Assembly: GCF_036924515.1 (NCBI RefSeq)
Contig: NZ_JAZHRR010000001.1
Location: 2,823,001 to 2,887,000, forward strand
Direction: 5' to 3'
DNA: 64,000 nucleotides
Source of the DNA: Bradyrhizobium sp. AZCC 1610
Lineage (GTDB): Bacteria > Pseudomonadota > Alphaproteobacteria > Rhizobiales > Xanthobacteraceae
A program made the translations under genes and the position numbers. The notes beneath the pieces were generated by a model that saw only the letters and a list, made by a program, of their open reading frames with translations, was not told the origin of the DNA and searched no databases. Below, piece after piece: positions 41,461 through 49,516 of this stretch (position 1 is its first letter; each line of letters starts with the position of its first letter).

Positions 41461-42567
41461 GTCTTGGACCTTGTCGGATCCATCTACGATGCCGCGCTCG
41501 ACGCGCAGCTCTGGCCAGGCGTCCTCAACGGAATTGGCGATGCCGTTGGCGGGCCGCAGGTGGTGTTCGGATTTTACGACCCGGCGAACGGGGTCGTGAG
41601 CATGCATGCGCCGCGAACCGATCCGGATATCTTGCGCAGCTTTGACGACTGGACGCCGAATATTCCGGCCTTGCCGTGCACTGGAAACTATCGGCCCGGA
41701 GAGGTCTTTACCGGTGCCGACGTTATCTCGCGGGACGAGTTTACCAGCACTGCCTTCTACAACGAATTGTGGCGGCCGGGCGGTTTCAGCGCCGATCCCC
41801 TGGTCACCAACCTGTTTGCCGATAGCGCGGCCTCCGGACACATTGCGAGCCACGGACTGCTGAATCAGTCGCCATTTGACGCCAGCCAGAAACGCTTGTT
41901 TGCGGCGCTGGCGCAGCATCTCGTTCGCGCAGTCGCGCTGCAGCGCCGTGTGCATCACCTGACCCTCGCAAACGAGCACGCGCTAACCGGCCTCGACGGA
42001 TTGCAACACGGTTTTCTGCTTGTCGATGCGGAGGCCCGGCCGCTATTCGTCAATCGAGCGGCTCGGGCGCTGCTCGATCGTCGCGATGGCTTGCGGCTGG
42101 AAGCCGGCGCTTTGTCCGCATCCGATGCTGACGGCCGGCGAACATTGCGGGGGCTGATCAAGTCATGCGCTGGCGATGCCAGTGCTGTAACCGGTTCTGG
42201 CGGCGACGTCGCGCTGCCGCGTGGAGCGGAGCGGTTGCCGCTTGATGTTGTCGTGACGCCGGTAAAGCAGGAAACGGCAACGGCCATCCTCCCCTGGACT
42301 TCCTCGCAACGTGCCGTCGCGATCGTGCTCGTCTCCGATCCTGAAAGGGAGATCCTGGCGCGCGTCGAAGACCTACGTCAACGGTTTGGTTTCACGCCGG
42401 CAGAGGCAGCGTTCGCGCTTGAGATCGTCAAGGGCGATGGCCGCCAGGCTGCCGCGGACAGGCTCGGCATCACCGTCGGAACGGCGCGCAGCCATTTGTC
42501 CAGTATCTTTGACAAGACAGGCTCACGTCGCCAGGCCCAACTGGTGCGGCTGCTTCTGCAGAAGTGA
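41428..42567 (+). CDS. LuxR-family transcriptional regulator
   Basis: A 379-residue regulator with a long N-terminal sensor region (GAF/PAS-like: VLDLVGSIYDAALDAQLWPG, HGFLLVDAEARPLFVNRAAR) and a C-terminal LuxR-type HTH (FGFTPAEAAFALEIVKGDGR, QAAADRLGITVGTARSHLSS, IFDKTGSRRQAQLVRLL). There is no receiver or autoinducer-binding domain of the classical type. It is divergent from adhesin copy 2 across a palindrome present at both adhesin genes, so it is a likely adhesin regulator. A truncated copy of its first bases remains at 39945-39975. Confidence 0.88.
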   Translation: MSGDGLSGEDKVLDLVGSIYDAALDAQLWPGVLNGIGDAVGGPQVVFGFYDPANGVVSMHAPRTDPDILRSFDDWTPNIPALPCTGNYRPGEVFTGADVISRDEFTSTAFYNELWRPGGFSADPLVTNLFADSAASGHIASHGLLNQSPFDASQKRLFAALAQHLVRAVALQRRVHHLTLANEHALTGLDGLQHGFLLVDAEARPLFVNRAARALLDRRDGLRLEAGALSASDADGRRTLRGLIKSCAGDASAVTGSGGDVALPRGAERLPLDVVVTPVKQETATAILPWTSSQRAVAIVLVSDPEREILARVEDLRQRFGFTPAEAAFALEIVKGDGRQAAADRLGITVGTARSHLSSIFDKTGSRRQAQLVRLLLQK

Positions 42568-42611
42568 AGCGAAGCGGGGCATCTTGTCGCGTGGAGCCCA
42601 GAACGCAAAAA

Positions 42612-42635
42612 AGGGCGGGCATTTCTGCCCGCCCT
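42612..42635. terminator. Bidirectional terminator between LuxR and DUF1236 genes
   Basis: AGGGCGGGCA-TTTC-TGCCCGCCCT is a perfect 10-bp stem. On the minus strand it is followed by six T, giving a strong intrinsic terminator for the DUF1236 gene; it also lies 45 bases after the LuxR stop. Confidence 0.85.
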
Positions 42636-42658
42636 GATGCTCGCGAAAAGCCCCGCTG

Positions 42659-43435
42659 TCAGGCTTCCAGAATCGCCACGATCTCGTAGGTGTTCGGATC
42701 CACGATCACGATCTGCTCCTTGACGAGGATAAACTTATACCTGCGCCATTCCGGGTAGATCGTCACCACGCGCTCCGGCAAGGTGTGGAAGGTCACGTCG
42801 CGTGGTACGCGAGTGCCGACCGAAATCGAGAAGTTCACGTTCGTCACCGGCGACACGCGCTGTTCCTTGATCACGCTCGTGATCTGGGTGCGCTGTTCGG
42901 TCGAGAGCTTCCCGGCCGCGCCGGCCTGGCCCGTCGTGGTCGCAGCTCCGCCCTCAGTCTGAGTCTGCATGCGGTCCTGCTTGCCCTGGGCCTTCTGGTC
43001 CTTCTGCGGCATAGTCTGGTCGCGGCCCGGGGTCTGGTCACGCTCACGCTGCTGGGTCGTGCTTTGATCACGTTGCATCGTGCCCTGGCCGGTCGTCTGT
43101 CCCTTTTGTTTTTGTTCGCCTTTCATGCCGCCGCGGTCTTCCTTACCCTCGGCCTTCATGTCTTTGCCGCCCTTCATCTTGTCATCGGCGCGTTGTTTCT
43201 TTTCAGCGCCCGTCGACTTCTCGGATTCCGCCCCCTTCATACCCGTCGTGCCGCCGCTATCGCGCTGCATCGCGCCGCCCGAAGCACCGCCACCGCGATC
43301 GGAGGGCGCGCTCTGCTGCGTCGTGGAACCGGGTGACCCTGCGTCGCGGCCCATTCCGGTACCCTGCGCATTCGCAAATCCGGTTCCGGCGAGCAGGGCC
43401 GCTGCGGCGACCGAAATCAAAAAGCGATTAGTCAT
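42659..43435 (-). CDS. DUF1236 domain-containing secreted protein
   Basis: A 258-residue protein with a signal peptide (cleavage near FANAQG), a long hydrophilic low-complexity region rich in Gln, Lys, Gly and Asp (residues ~25-165) and a C-terminal DUF1236 module (FSISVGTRVPRDVTFHTLPE, VVTIYPEWRRYKFILVKEQI, VIVDPNTYEIVAILEA). DUF1236 is common in Bradyrhizobium envelope proteins; its function is unknown. ATG 43435 follows GGAGA. An EcfG-type promoter matches exactly upstream, so it is probably a general-stress gene. Confidence 0.88.
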   Translation of the reverse strand: MTNRFLISVAAAALLAGTGFANAQGTGMGRDAGSPGSTTQQSAPSDRGGGASGGAMQRDSGGTTGMKGAESEKSTGAEKKQRADDKMKGGKDMKAEGKEDRGGMKGEQKQKGQTTGQGTMQRDQSTTQQRERDQTPGRDQTMPQKDQKAQGKQDRMQTQTEGGAATTTGQAGAAGKLSTEQRTQITSVIKEQRVSPVTNVNFSISVGTRVPRDVTFHTLPERVVTIYPEWRRYKFILVKEQIVIVDPNTYEIVAILEA

Positions 43436-43473
43436 TGAGTGTCTCCTCAGATGTCTGCATTGCCCGCCCAAAC

Positions 43474-43498
43474 AACGAAAGGAATTACGTGATGTTCC
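43474..43498 (-). promoter_or_regulatory. EcfG-type (general stress) promoter
   Basis: On the minus strand GGAAC-N16-CGTT fits the EcfG consensus exactly and lies 39 bases upstream of the DUF1236 start at 43435. Many stress-inducible envelope proteins of this class are controlled this way. Confidence 0.65.
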
Positions 43499-43573
43499 TG
43501 ATAGTTGGCGGTTCCGCTGGTTTTGTTTTGTGAACGCGGGATGAACCGGCTCGCACGGCAATACCGCAAAACA

Positions 43574-43601
43574 AAAGGGCCGGCTGCGAAGCCGGCCCTT
43601 T
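43574..43601 (-). terminator. Intrinsic terminator of the DsbA-like gene
   Basis: AAAGGGCCGGCT (43574-43585) and AGCCGGCCCTTT (43590-43601) pair over 12 bp around a four-base loop. In the minus direction it is followed by TGTTTT and lies 30 bases after the stop at 43632. Confidence 0.85.
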
Positions 43602-43631
43602 GCTGCAATCATCGAATCGCCGGCGCTCGCT

Positions 43632-44399
43632 TCAGCAGGTCGCCTTGCCGCAGCGTGCGTTCCTGATCTTTTCCCGCAGGCTTTCGACGCCGACCGCACC
43701 GATCACGACCTGCTTGCCGATCACGTAGCTCGGCGTGCCGTTCATGCCCATCGCTTCGGCGAGCTTGAAATTTTCCTCGAGCGTGTTGCGCACTTCGGCG
43801 CTCGACAGGTCCTTCTCCAGCTTCGTCATGTCGAGGCCGCCGACTTCCTTGGCAACGGCCATCGCGCGCGCCTTGTCGGCGGCGCCGCGGCCGGTGAGCA
43901 GCTTCTGGTGGAAGTCGAGATATTTCTTGCCGGTCGGATCCTGCATGCGCACGGCGACGCCGACCTGGGCGGCTTCGACCGAGCCCGCGCTCAGCACCGG
44001 AAATTCCTTGAGCACGACCTTCAGCTTCGGGTCGCCCTTCATCAGCTCCATCATGTCCAGCATCGCGCGCTTGCAGTAGCCGCAATTGTAATCGAAGAAT
44101 TCGACGAAGGCGACGTCGCCGTCCTTGTTGCCGACCGTGACGTTGCGCGGCGAGTTGAAGATCGCGTCCGCGTTTTTGGCGACGCCGGCTTCGTGCTTGG
44201 CGGCTTCGGCCGCGGCCTGACGCTTGCTGAGTTCGGTCATCGCTTCTTCGAGCACTTCGGGATGTGCAATGAGGTAATTGCGGACGATGGTCTCGATGTC
44301 GCCGCGCTGGGTGTCGTTGAAGCTCTGCGCGGAAGCGGACAGCGGCGCGCCGCAGAGCGCCAGAGCGAACAATGCGGGAATGAGACGGAACGAGGGCAT
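43632..44399 (-). CDS. DsbA-family periplasmic thioredoxin-like protein
   Basis: About 255 residues: signal peptide (MPSFRLIPALFALALCGAPL, cleavage near SAQS), an N-terminal helical segment (IETIVRNYLIAHPEVLEEAM, as in ScsC/Com1-like proteins), and a thioredoxin fold with FFDYNCGYCKRA (CGYC at 106-109) and cis-Pro in MNGTPSYVIGKQ. The helical N-terminus suggests oligomerisation as in ScsC isomerases. ATG 44399 follows AAGGA. A terminal Cys pair (RCGKATC) is an extra feature. It follows the M48 protease gene on the same strand. Confidence 0.9.
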   Translation of the reverse strand: MPSFRLIPALFALALCGAPLSASAQSFNDTQRGDIETIVRNYLIAHPEVLEEAMTELSKRQAAAEAAKHEAGVAKNADAIFNSPRNVTVGNKDGDVAFVEFFDYNCGYCKRAMLDMMELMKGDPKLKVVLKEFPVLSAGSVEAAQVGVAVRMQDPTGKKYLDFHQKLLTGRGAADKARAMAVAKEVGGLDMTKLEKDLSSAEVRNTLEENFKLAEAMGMNGTPSYVIGKQVVIGAVGVESLREKIRNARCGKATC

Positions 44400-44525
44400 C
44401 GGTAAATCCTTATGCGGCGAGTTCCCGGGCAATTCTGCTGAAGGCCGGCTCCTGGAGAATATCCTGGTCGCGGGCGACCAAGTCCTTGGTGATCAAGTCC
44501 GATTATAGCCGAACGCGGTTTATTG

Positions 44526-45932
44526 CTAGTTGCTCTTCTGGCCCGGCAGCGGCTTGGCGCTCACAATGTCGTCAGCCTTGACCCATCCCGGCGTCCCGAT
44601 CGCGAAGCGCGTTTTCGCGCGCGATGCAAGATCGCGCGCAGTCTTGCTGTCGCCGCGAAGGTAGGCGGCCTGGGCCGACGCCAAATCGGCCTGCGCGTAG
44701 TCGCCTTTTCGGCCGTAGGCCATTGCGAGCTGGATGTAGCCAATCGGCGCTTCGCTCTCGCGTGCGACCGCCGCGCGTAGGATAGCGATCGCCTCGTCGG
44801 TGTAGGCGTTGTTGCCGGTTGCCACGAGGGCCTGCCCAAGCAGCATCTCGATGAGCGGGGAGTTGTTGGAGAGCGCTGCGGCCTTGCGCAGCGGCGCGAT
44901 TGCCTCCTGCGGCTTGCCGCCCTCGAGCAGCGCCTGGCCGCGCACCTCGTGGAAATAGGGATTGTTGGGCTGCTGCTGGATCAGGGCGTCAATCTGGGCG
45001 AGCGCGCTGCGCAGGTCGCCGTGCAGATAGGTCGAGATCGCGTGGGCATAGCGCGCAGGCAGGCTGTTGCTGGACAGCGGATAGCGCCGGTACACGGTCT
45101 CCTGCCGCTCCATGAAGGCCGAGATCTTGGCGCGCACCATGTCGTGGCGCAGCTGCAGGGCAGGGTCGTCCTTCTTGTCCCAATAAGGGCTCGACCTTGC
45201 CAGTTCTTCCAGCGCGGCGACGCGCTGAGCCGGCATCGGATGTGACTGAACGTAGGGGTCCGAGCCGCGCGCGGCGAACAGGCTTTCGTCGGTGAAGCGC
45301 TTGAAGGTCTCGTGCATGCCCCGGGCGGACTGGCCGGTGGCGGTCAGAAACTTCACGCCGGCCTTGTCGGCGTTTTCCTCCTGCTGGCGCACGTAAGACA
45401 GCAGGTTGCGGCGGATGATTTCTCCGGGAGCTGAGAACATTGCCGCGCCGGCGTTCGCCAAGCCGCTGTTGCTGCCGCCGCCTTGCGCGCCCGCCACCAT
45501 CGCGCCGGCGCCAAGCAGCATGGCAATGATCATCTGCGTCTGGGCCTGCGCCATCTGCTCGCGCATCTTGGCGAGATGGCCGCCGGCAAGATGGCCGGTT
45601 TCGTGCGCCATCACGCCGATGATCTGGTTCGGCGTCTCCGACTGCATGATCGCGCCGTAGTTCACAAAGATGCGGCGGCCGTCGGCAACGAAGGCGTTGA
45701 AGACGCCCTGGTTGATGATCACCATCTGGATATTGTGTTTTTCCAGACCGGCGGCGCGCAGGATCGGCCGGGTATATTCGCGCAGCAATTGTTCCGTCTC
45801 GGTGTCGCGGAGCACCGGCGGACCTTTGTTCTGCTGCGCCATAGCCGCCATCGGCGCAACGGCAAGCGCGACGGCTGTCATCAGCGCGGTCAGTCTCGGT
45901 GGTTTCTTGCGTAGGGCGATGCGGAGCAGCAT
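44526..45932 (-). CDS. M48-family periplasmic metalloprotease with TPR domain (BepA-like)
   Basis: A 468-residue protein: signal peptide (cleavage near AMAQQ), an M48 catalytic domain with zinc site VMAHETGHLAGGH (HExxH at 110-114) and the third ligand in QEENADKAGVKFL, then a TPR-rich C-terminal half (NNPYFHEVRGQALLEGGKPQ, EAPIGYIQLAMAYGRKGDY). The layout equals E. coli BepA, which assists and degrades outer-membrane proteins such as LptD. The number of TPR units appears normal. The DsbA-like gene lies 127 bases downstream on the same strand. Confidence 0.92.
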   Translation of the reverse strand: MLLRIALRKKPPRLTALMTAVALAVAPMAAMAQQNKGPPVLRDTETEQLLREYTRPILRAAGLEKHNIQMVIINQGVFNAFVADGRRIFVNYGAIMQSETPNQIIGVMAHETGHLAGGHLAKMREQMAQAQTQMIIAMLLGAGAMVAGAQGGGSNSGLANAGAAMFSAPGEIIRRNLLSYVRQQEENADKAGVKFLTATGQSARGMHETFKRFTDESLFAARGSDPYVQSHPMPAQRVAALEELARSSPYWDKKDDPALQLRHDMVRAKISAFMERQETVYRRYPLSSNSLPARYAHAISTYLHGDLRSALAQIDALIQQQPNNPYFHEVRGQALLEGGKPQEAIAPLRKAAALSNNSPLIEMLLGQALVATGNNAYTDEAIAILRAAVARESEAPIGYIQLAMAYGRKGDYAQADLASAQAAYLRGDSKTARDLASRAKTRFAIGTPGWVKADDIVSAKPLPGQKSN

Positions 45933-46005
45933 GAATGGTCTTTGGCGATTGGCGGTATGCCCGGAGGCCGGTTCGGTTTCTGATTAGATCAGAGACGGGT
46001 CCCAG

Positions 46006-46071
46006 TTTGTTGTTTCAACGCGTTTCTTCACCCGAGCCGGTATCACTTCGCTTGAAAACGCTATAACAAAC
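46006..46071. repeat. Imperfect palindromic (REP-like) element
   Basis: GTTTGTT (46006-46012) pairs with AACAAAC (46065-46071), and TTTCAA/GCGTTT with TTGAAA/ACGC further in, around a core cttcacccgagccggtatca. The arrangement resembles a dispersed palindromic repeat I recall from Bradyrhizobium and Rhodopseudomonas intergenic regions. It lies in the 219-base divergent gap between the M48 protease and the aminotransferase genes. Confidence 0.6.
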
Positions 46072-46151
46072 CACTGAATACGGCCAGTCTGGGGCGGTAA
46101 ACCGGTTCGGGAACCTGAATTCGGGTAGCGCCCGTGCAATAGCAGATATCG

Positions 46152-47339
46152 ATGCTGGAATCGACACTTAGAGACCGTGTGAAGGACCTGCTGACGCCCT
46201 CGGGGCGGAGCGATGTTCCGCCCTTCATGGTGATGGACGTGATGGCGGCCGCGGCCCGCATCGAAGCCGCCGGCGGCCATGTCATTCATATGGAAGTGGG
46301 GCAGCCGGCGGCGGCGGCGCCCAGGGTCGCGATCGCAGCCGCGCATGCCGCGCTCGATGCGGCGCGGATCGATTACACGTCCGCGCTGGGCATCCCCTCG
46401 CTGCGCACGCGGATCGCAAAGCACTACCGCGATGCTTACGGCTGTGCGGTCGATCCCGAGCGCATTGTCATCACGACCGGCTCGTCCGGCGGTTTCATTC
46501 TGGCGTTTCTGTCGATGTTCGAGCCGGGCGACCGGGTGGCGGTCACGGTGCCGGGTTATCCGCCATACCGACATATCCTGACGGCGCTCGGCTGTGAGCC
46601 GGTGCTGATCGAGACATCAAGCGCAACGCGTCACGCGTTGACGGGCGAGGCCTTGCTGGCCGCACACCGCAAGGCGCCGCTGAAGGGCGTGCTGGTCGGC
46701 AGCCCCGCCAATCCGACGGGAACGATGATGTCGCGCGAGGCGCTCACCGGCCTGATCAATGCGGCGGAAGGCGCGGGCATCCGCTTCATTTCCGACGAGA
46801 TCTATCACGGCCTCGACTATGCGTTTCCGGCGGTGACGGCGGCGGAGCTTTCGCCGCATGCACTCGTGATCAATTCGTTCTCGAAATATTTCTGCATGAC
46901 CGGCTGGCGGGTCGGCTGGATGGTGGTGCCGGAGTCGCTGGTGCGGCCGATCGAACGGCTGCAGCAGAACCTGTCGATCTCGGTGCCGACGCTGTCGCAG
47001 ATCGCGGCCGAAGCGGCATTCGAAGGCCGCGAAGAGATGGAGGCGATCAAGCGCGGCTATCAGGAGAACCGCCGCATCCTGATCGAGGGACTGCCAAAGG
47101 CCGGCCTCTCCAAGTTTCTGCCTGCGGATGGCGCCTTCTACCTCTACGCCGATGTTTCGGATTTCACCGCCGACAGTTTCGAATTTGCCGGCCGCATGTT
47201 GGAGAAGGCGCATGTGGCGGCGACGCCAGGCGTCGATTTCGATCCGATCCACGGCCGTAGTTTCATTCGCTTCTCCTACGCGCGCTCGGCTGACGAGATG
47301 CGTGAAGCGGTGACGCGCATCGCGCGTTGGCTTGGATAG
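46152..47339 (+). CDS. PLP-dependent aminotransferase (class I/II)
   Basis: A 395-residue fold-type I aminotransferase: substrate loop HMEVGQPAAAAP, TTGSSGGFILAFLSMFEPGD, VGSPANPTGTMMSREAL (PLP ring Asn), FISDEIYHGLDY (Asp, Tyr) and NSFSKYFCMTGWRVGWMVVP with the Schiff-base Lys, plus a C-terminal Arg in GRSFIRFSYARS. It transfers amino groups between amino and 2-oxo acids; the substrate cannot be fixed (aspartate-type family). It is followed by bioY. Confidence 0.92.
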   Translation: MLESTLRDRVKDLLTPSGRSDVPPFMVMDVMAAAARIEAAGGHVIHMEVGQPAAAAPRVAIAAAHAALDAARIDYTSALGIPSLRTRIAKHYRDAYGCAVDPERIVITTGSSGGFILAFLSMFEPGDRVAVTVPGYPPYRHILTALGCEPVLIETSSATRHALTGEALLAAHRKAPLKGVLVGSPANPTGTMMSREALTGLINAAEGAGIRFISDEIYHGLDYAFPAVTAAELSPHALVINSFSKYFCMTGWRVGWMVVPESLVRPIERLQQNLSISVPTLSQIAAEAAFEGREEMEAIKRGYQENRRILIEGLPKAGLSKFLPADGAFYLYADVSDFTADSFEFAGRMLEKAHVAATPGVDFDPIHGRSFIRFSYARSADEMREAVTRIARWLG

Positions 47340-47392
47340 AACCGACCAGCCCTTCATCCACATCATCCGTCAATCAAACCGGGGAGCCATCC

Positions 47393-48010
47393 GTGTCCGC
47401 CAGAACCATGCCTGAAACCGTCGTGCCGCCGCATTTTCCGCTCGCCGCCCTGCTGTGGCCGTATCGCACTGATGGATCGTCCGGCCTGTTGCGCAGCGTG
47501 ATCCTGGTCGCACTGGGAACGGCGCTGCTGACCCTGTCGGCCAAGGTCAATCTGCCATTGCCCTACGTTCCGATGACGCTGCAGACGCTGGTGGTGCTGG
47601 TGATCGGCGCGGCCTATGGCTGGCGGCTCGGCAGCGCAACACTCATGGCCTATCTGGCCGAAGGGGCGATCGGATTTCCGGTATTTGCAGGTCCTGCCGG
47701 CGGCCTCGCGCCGCTGATGGGGCCGACGGCCGGATATCTCTTCGGCTTCGTGGCGGCGGCATTCGTTACGGGGTGGTTGAGCGAGCGCGGCTGGGATCGA
47801 TCGGCGCTCCGGCTGTTCGTGGCGATGGCGTTCGGACACATTCTGATTCTCGCCGCCGGATTTTGCTGGCTGGCGTTCGGCATGAAGCTCGGTGTCGAAA
47901 AGGCGTGGCTGGTCGGCATCGCGCCGTTCATCGCGGCGTCATTGATCAAGAACGCGCTCGGCGCCGCGCTCGTGCCGGCGATCCGGCGGATTTTCGACCC
48001 GCGCGGTTAA
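47393..48010 (+). CDS. bioY: Biotin transporter substrate-binding subunit BioY
   Basis: About 205 residues with six predicted helices of the ECF S-component BioY: TALLTLSAKVNLPLPYVPMT and LQTLVVLVIGAAYGWRLG, the hallmark EGAIGFPVFAGPAGGLAPLM and GPTAGYLFGFV, and a helical end. It binds biotin and either works alone or with EcfA/EcfT, which are not in this window. GTG 47393 is chosen because GGGGAG lies 7 bases before it; ATG 47408 is an alternative. Confidence 0.9.
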   Translation: MSARTMPETVVPPHFPLAALLWPYRTDGSSGLLRSVILVALGTALLTLSAKVNLPLPYVPMTLQTLVVLVIGAAYGWRLGSATLMAYLAEGAIGFPVFAGPAGGLAPLMGPTAGYLFGFVAAAFVTGWLSERGWDRSALRLFVAMAFGHILILAAGFCWLAFGMKLGVEKAWLVGIAPFIAASLIKNALGAALVPAIRRIFDPRG

Positions 48011-48120
48011 ACTGGCCGCGCCGGCGCAACACCCGCAACTCCATTGACTCCGCTGTATCAAAGGATTTTGGATTGGCGCAGGGGCTGTCGATCCGCGAGT
48101 TCTGACGGGGAGTAAACGTC

Positions 48121-49449
48121 ATGGCGGCAACGATTGCGACCGAAGCAGCGGTGAGTGCGGCAAAACCCTGGTACAGGATTCTCTATGTTCAGGTCTTGAT
48201 TGCCATTGTGCTCGGCGCGCTTGTGGGCTGGCTGTGGCCGGGACTTGCGACCAACGACTGGATCAAGGCGCTCGGCGACGGCTTCATCAAGCTGATCAAG
48301 ATGGTGATCGCACCGATCATCTTCTGCACGGTGGTATCCGGCATCGCGCATATACAAGATGCCAAGAAGGTTGGCCGGATCGGCGTCAAGGCGCTGGTCT
48401 ATTTCGAGGTCGTCTCCACCTTTGCGCTGGTGTTAGGCCTCTTGGTCGGCAATCTGGTCAAGCCGGGCGCGGGTTTCGGCGGCGGCATGGCGAACGCGCA
48501 AGCCGTCGCCGGCTACGCCAAGCAGGCCGAGGCGCAGAAGAGCGTCGATTTCTTTCTGCACATCATTCCCGATACGGTGGTCGGCGCTTTCGCGCAGGGC
48601 GAAATCCTCCAGGTGCTGCTGTTCTCGATCCTGTTCGGTTTTGCGCTGATGGGCCTCGGCGAGCGCGGCCATACGATGCGCGCCTTTATCGACGACGCCG
48701 CGCATGCCGTGTTCGGTGTCATCGCCATCGTGATGAAGGCAGCCCCAATCGGCGCGTTCGGCGCGATGGCGTTCACGATCGGCAAGTTCGGAACCGGCGC
48801 GATCCTGAACCTGGTCGGGTTGATCGCGACCTTCTACGTCACCGCTGCGCTGTTCGTGTTCGTGGTGCTCGGCGTGATCGCGCGGATGGTCGGTTTCTCG
48901 ATCTTCAAGTTCCTGGCCTACATCAAGGACGAGCTCTTGATCGTGCTCGGCACGTCGTCCTCCGAAAGCGCGCTGCCATCCTTGATGGAAAAGCTCGAGC
49001 GGCTCGGCTGTTCCAAGTCGGTGGTGGGCCTCGTGGTGCCGACCGGCTACTCGTTCAACCTCGACGGCACCAATATCTACATGACGCTGGCGACCCTGTT
49101 CATCGCGCAGGCGCTCGGTTTCGATCTCTCCTTCAGCCAGCAACTGACCATCCTCCTGGTCGCGATGCTGACCTCGAAGGGAGCGTCCGGCATTACCGGG
49201 GCCGGCTTCATCACGCTGGCCGCGACGCTCGCCGTGGTCGATCCGCGGCTGGTGCCGGGTATGGCCATCGTTCTCGGCATCGACAAGTTCATGAGCGAGT
49301 GCCGCGCGCTGACCAATCTGTGCGGCAACGGCGTCGCCTGCGTGGTGGTGTCGTGGTGGGAGGGCGAGCTCGATCACGACAGGCTGCACGCCAATCTGAA
49401 CAAGCAGATCGATCCGTCCGACGTGGAGACTGCGATCACGACGGGATAG
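48121..49449 (+). CDS. dctA: C4-dicarboxylate transporter DctA
   Basis: A 442-residue inner-membrane symporter of the DAACS/GltP family importing succinate, malate and fumarate with H+/Na+. Family motifs are [40 protein letters not shown] (serine-rich re-entrant loop), [20 protein letters not shown] and the second hairpin [27 protein letters not shown] site precedes ATG 48121. Rhizobial dctA is often RpoN/DctBD-controlled; no dctBD genes are adjacent here and no good -24/-12 site was seen. A strong terminator follows. Confidence 0.95.
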   Translation: MAATIATEAAVSAAKPWYRILYVQVLIAIVLGALVGWLWPGLATNDWIKALGDGFIKLIKMVIAPIIFCTVVSGIAHIQDAKKVGRIGVKALVYFEVVSTFALVLGLLVGNLVKPGAGFGGGMANAQAVAGYAKQAEAQKSVDFFLHIIPDTVVGAFAQGEILQVLLFSILFGFALMGLGERGHTMRAFIDDAAHAVFGVIAIVMKAAPIGAFGAMAFTIGKFGTGAILNLVGLIATFYVTAALFVFVVLGVIARMVGFSIFKFLAYIKDELLIVLGTSSSESALPSLMEKLERLGCSKSVVGLVVPTGYSFNLDGTNIYMTLATLFIAQALGFDLSFSQQLTILLVAMLTSKGASGITGAGFITLAATLAVVDPRLVPGMAIVLGIDKFMSECRALTNLCGNGVACVVVSWWEGELDHDRLHANLNKQIDPSDVETAITTG

Positions 49450-49470
49450 CGCCCAGCTCGATGCAAATAA

Positions 49471-49505
49471 AAAACCGCCTGGTTTTGGCCGGGCGGTTTT
49501 TCTTT
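49471..49505 (+). terminator. Intrinsic terminator after dctA
   Basis: AAAACCGCC (49471-49479) pairs with GGCGGTTTT (49492-49500), followed by further T. It sits between the convergent dctA and rne stops and could serve both strands because of the upstream A tract. Confidence 0.8.
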
Positions 49506-49516
49506 TGGTTCGATCC

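Noticed and set aside
48060..48120. Possible RpoN -24/-12 promoter before dctA (ttggcgcaggggctgt)
   Set aside because: GG is followed after 10 bases by GT, not the nearly invariant GC.
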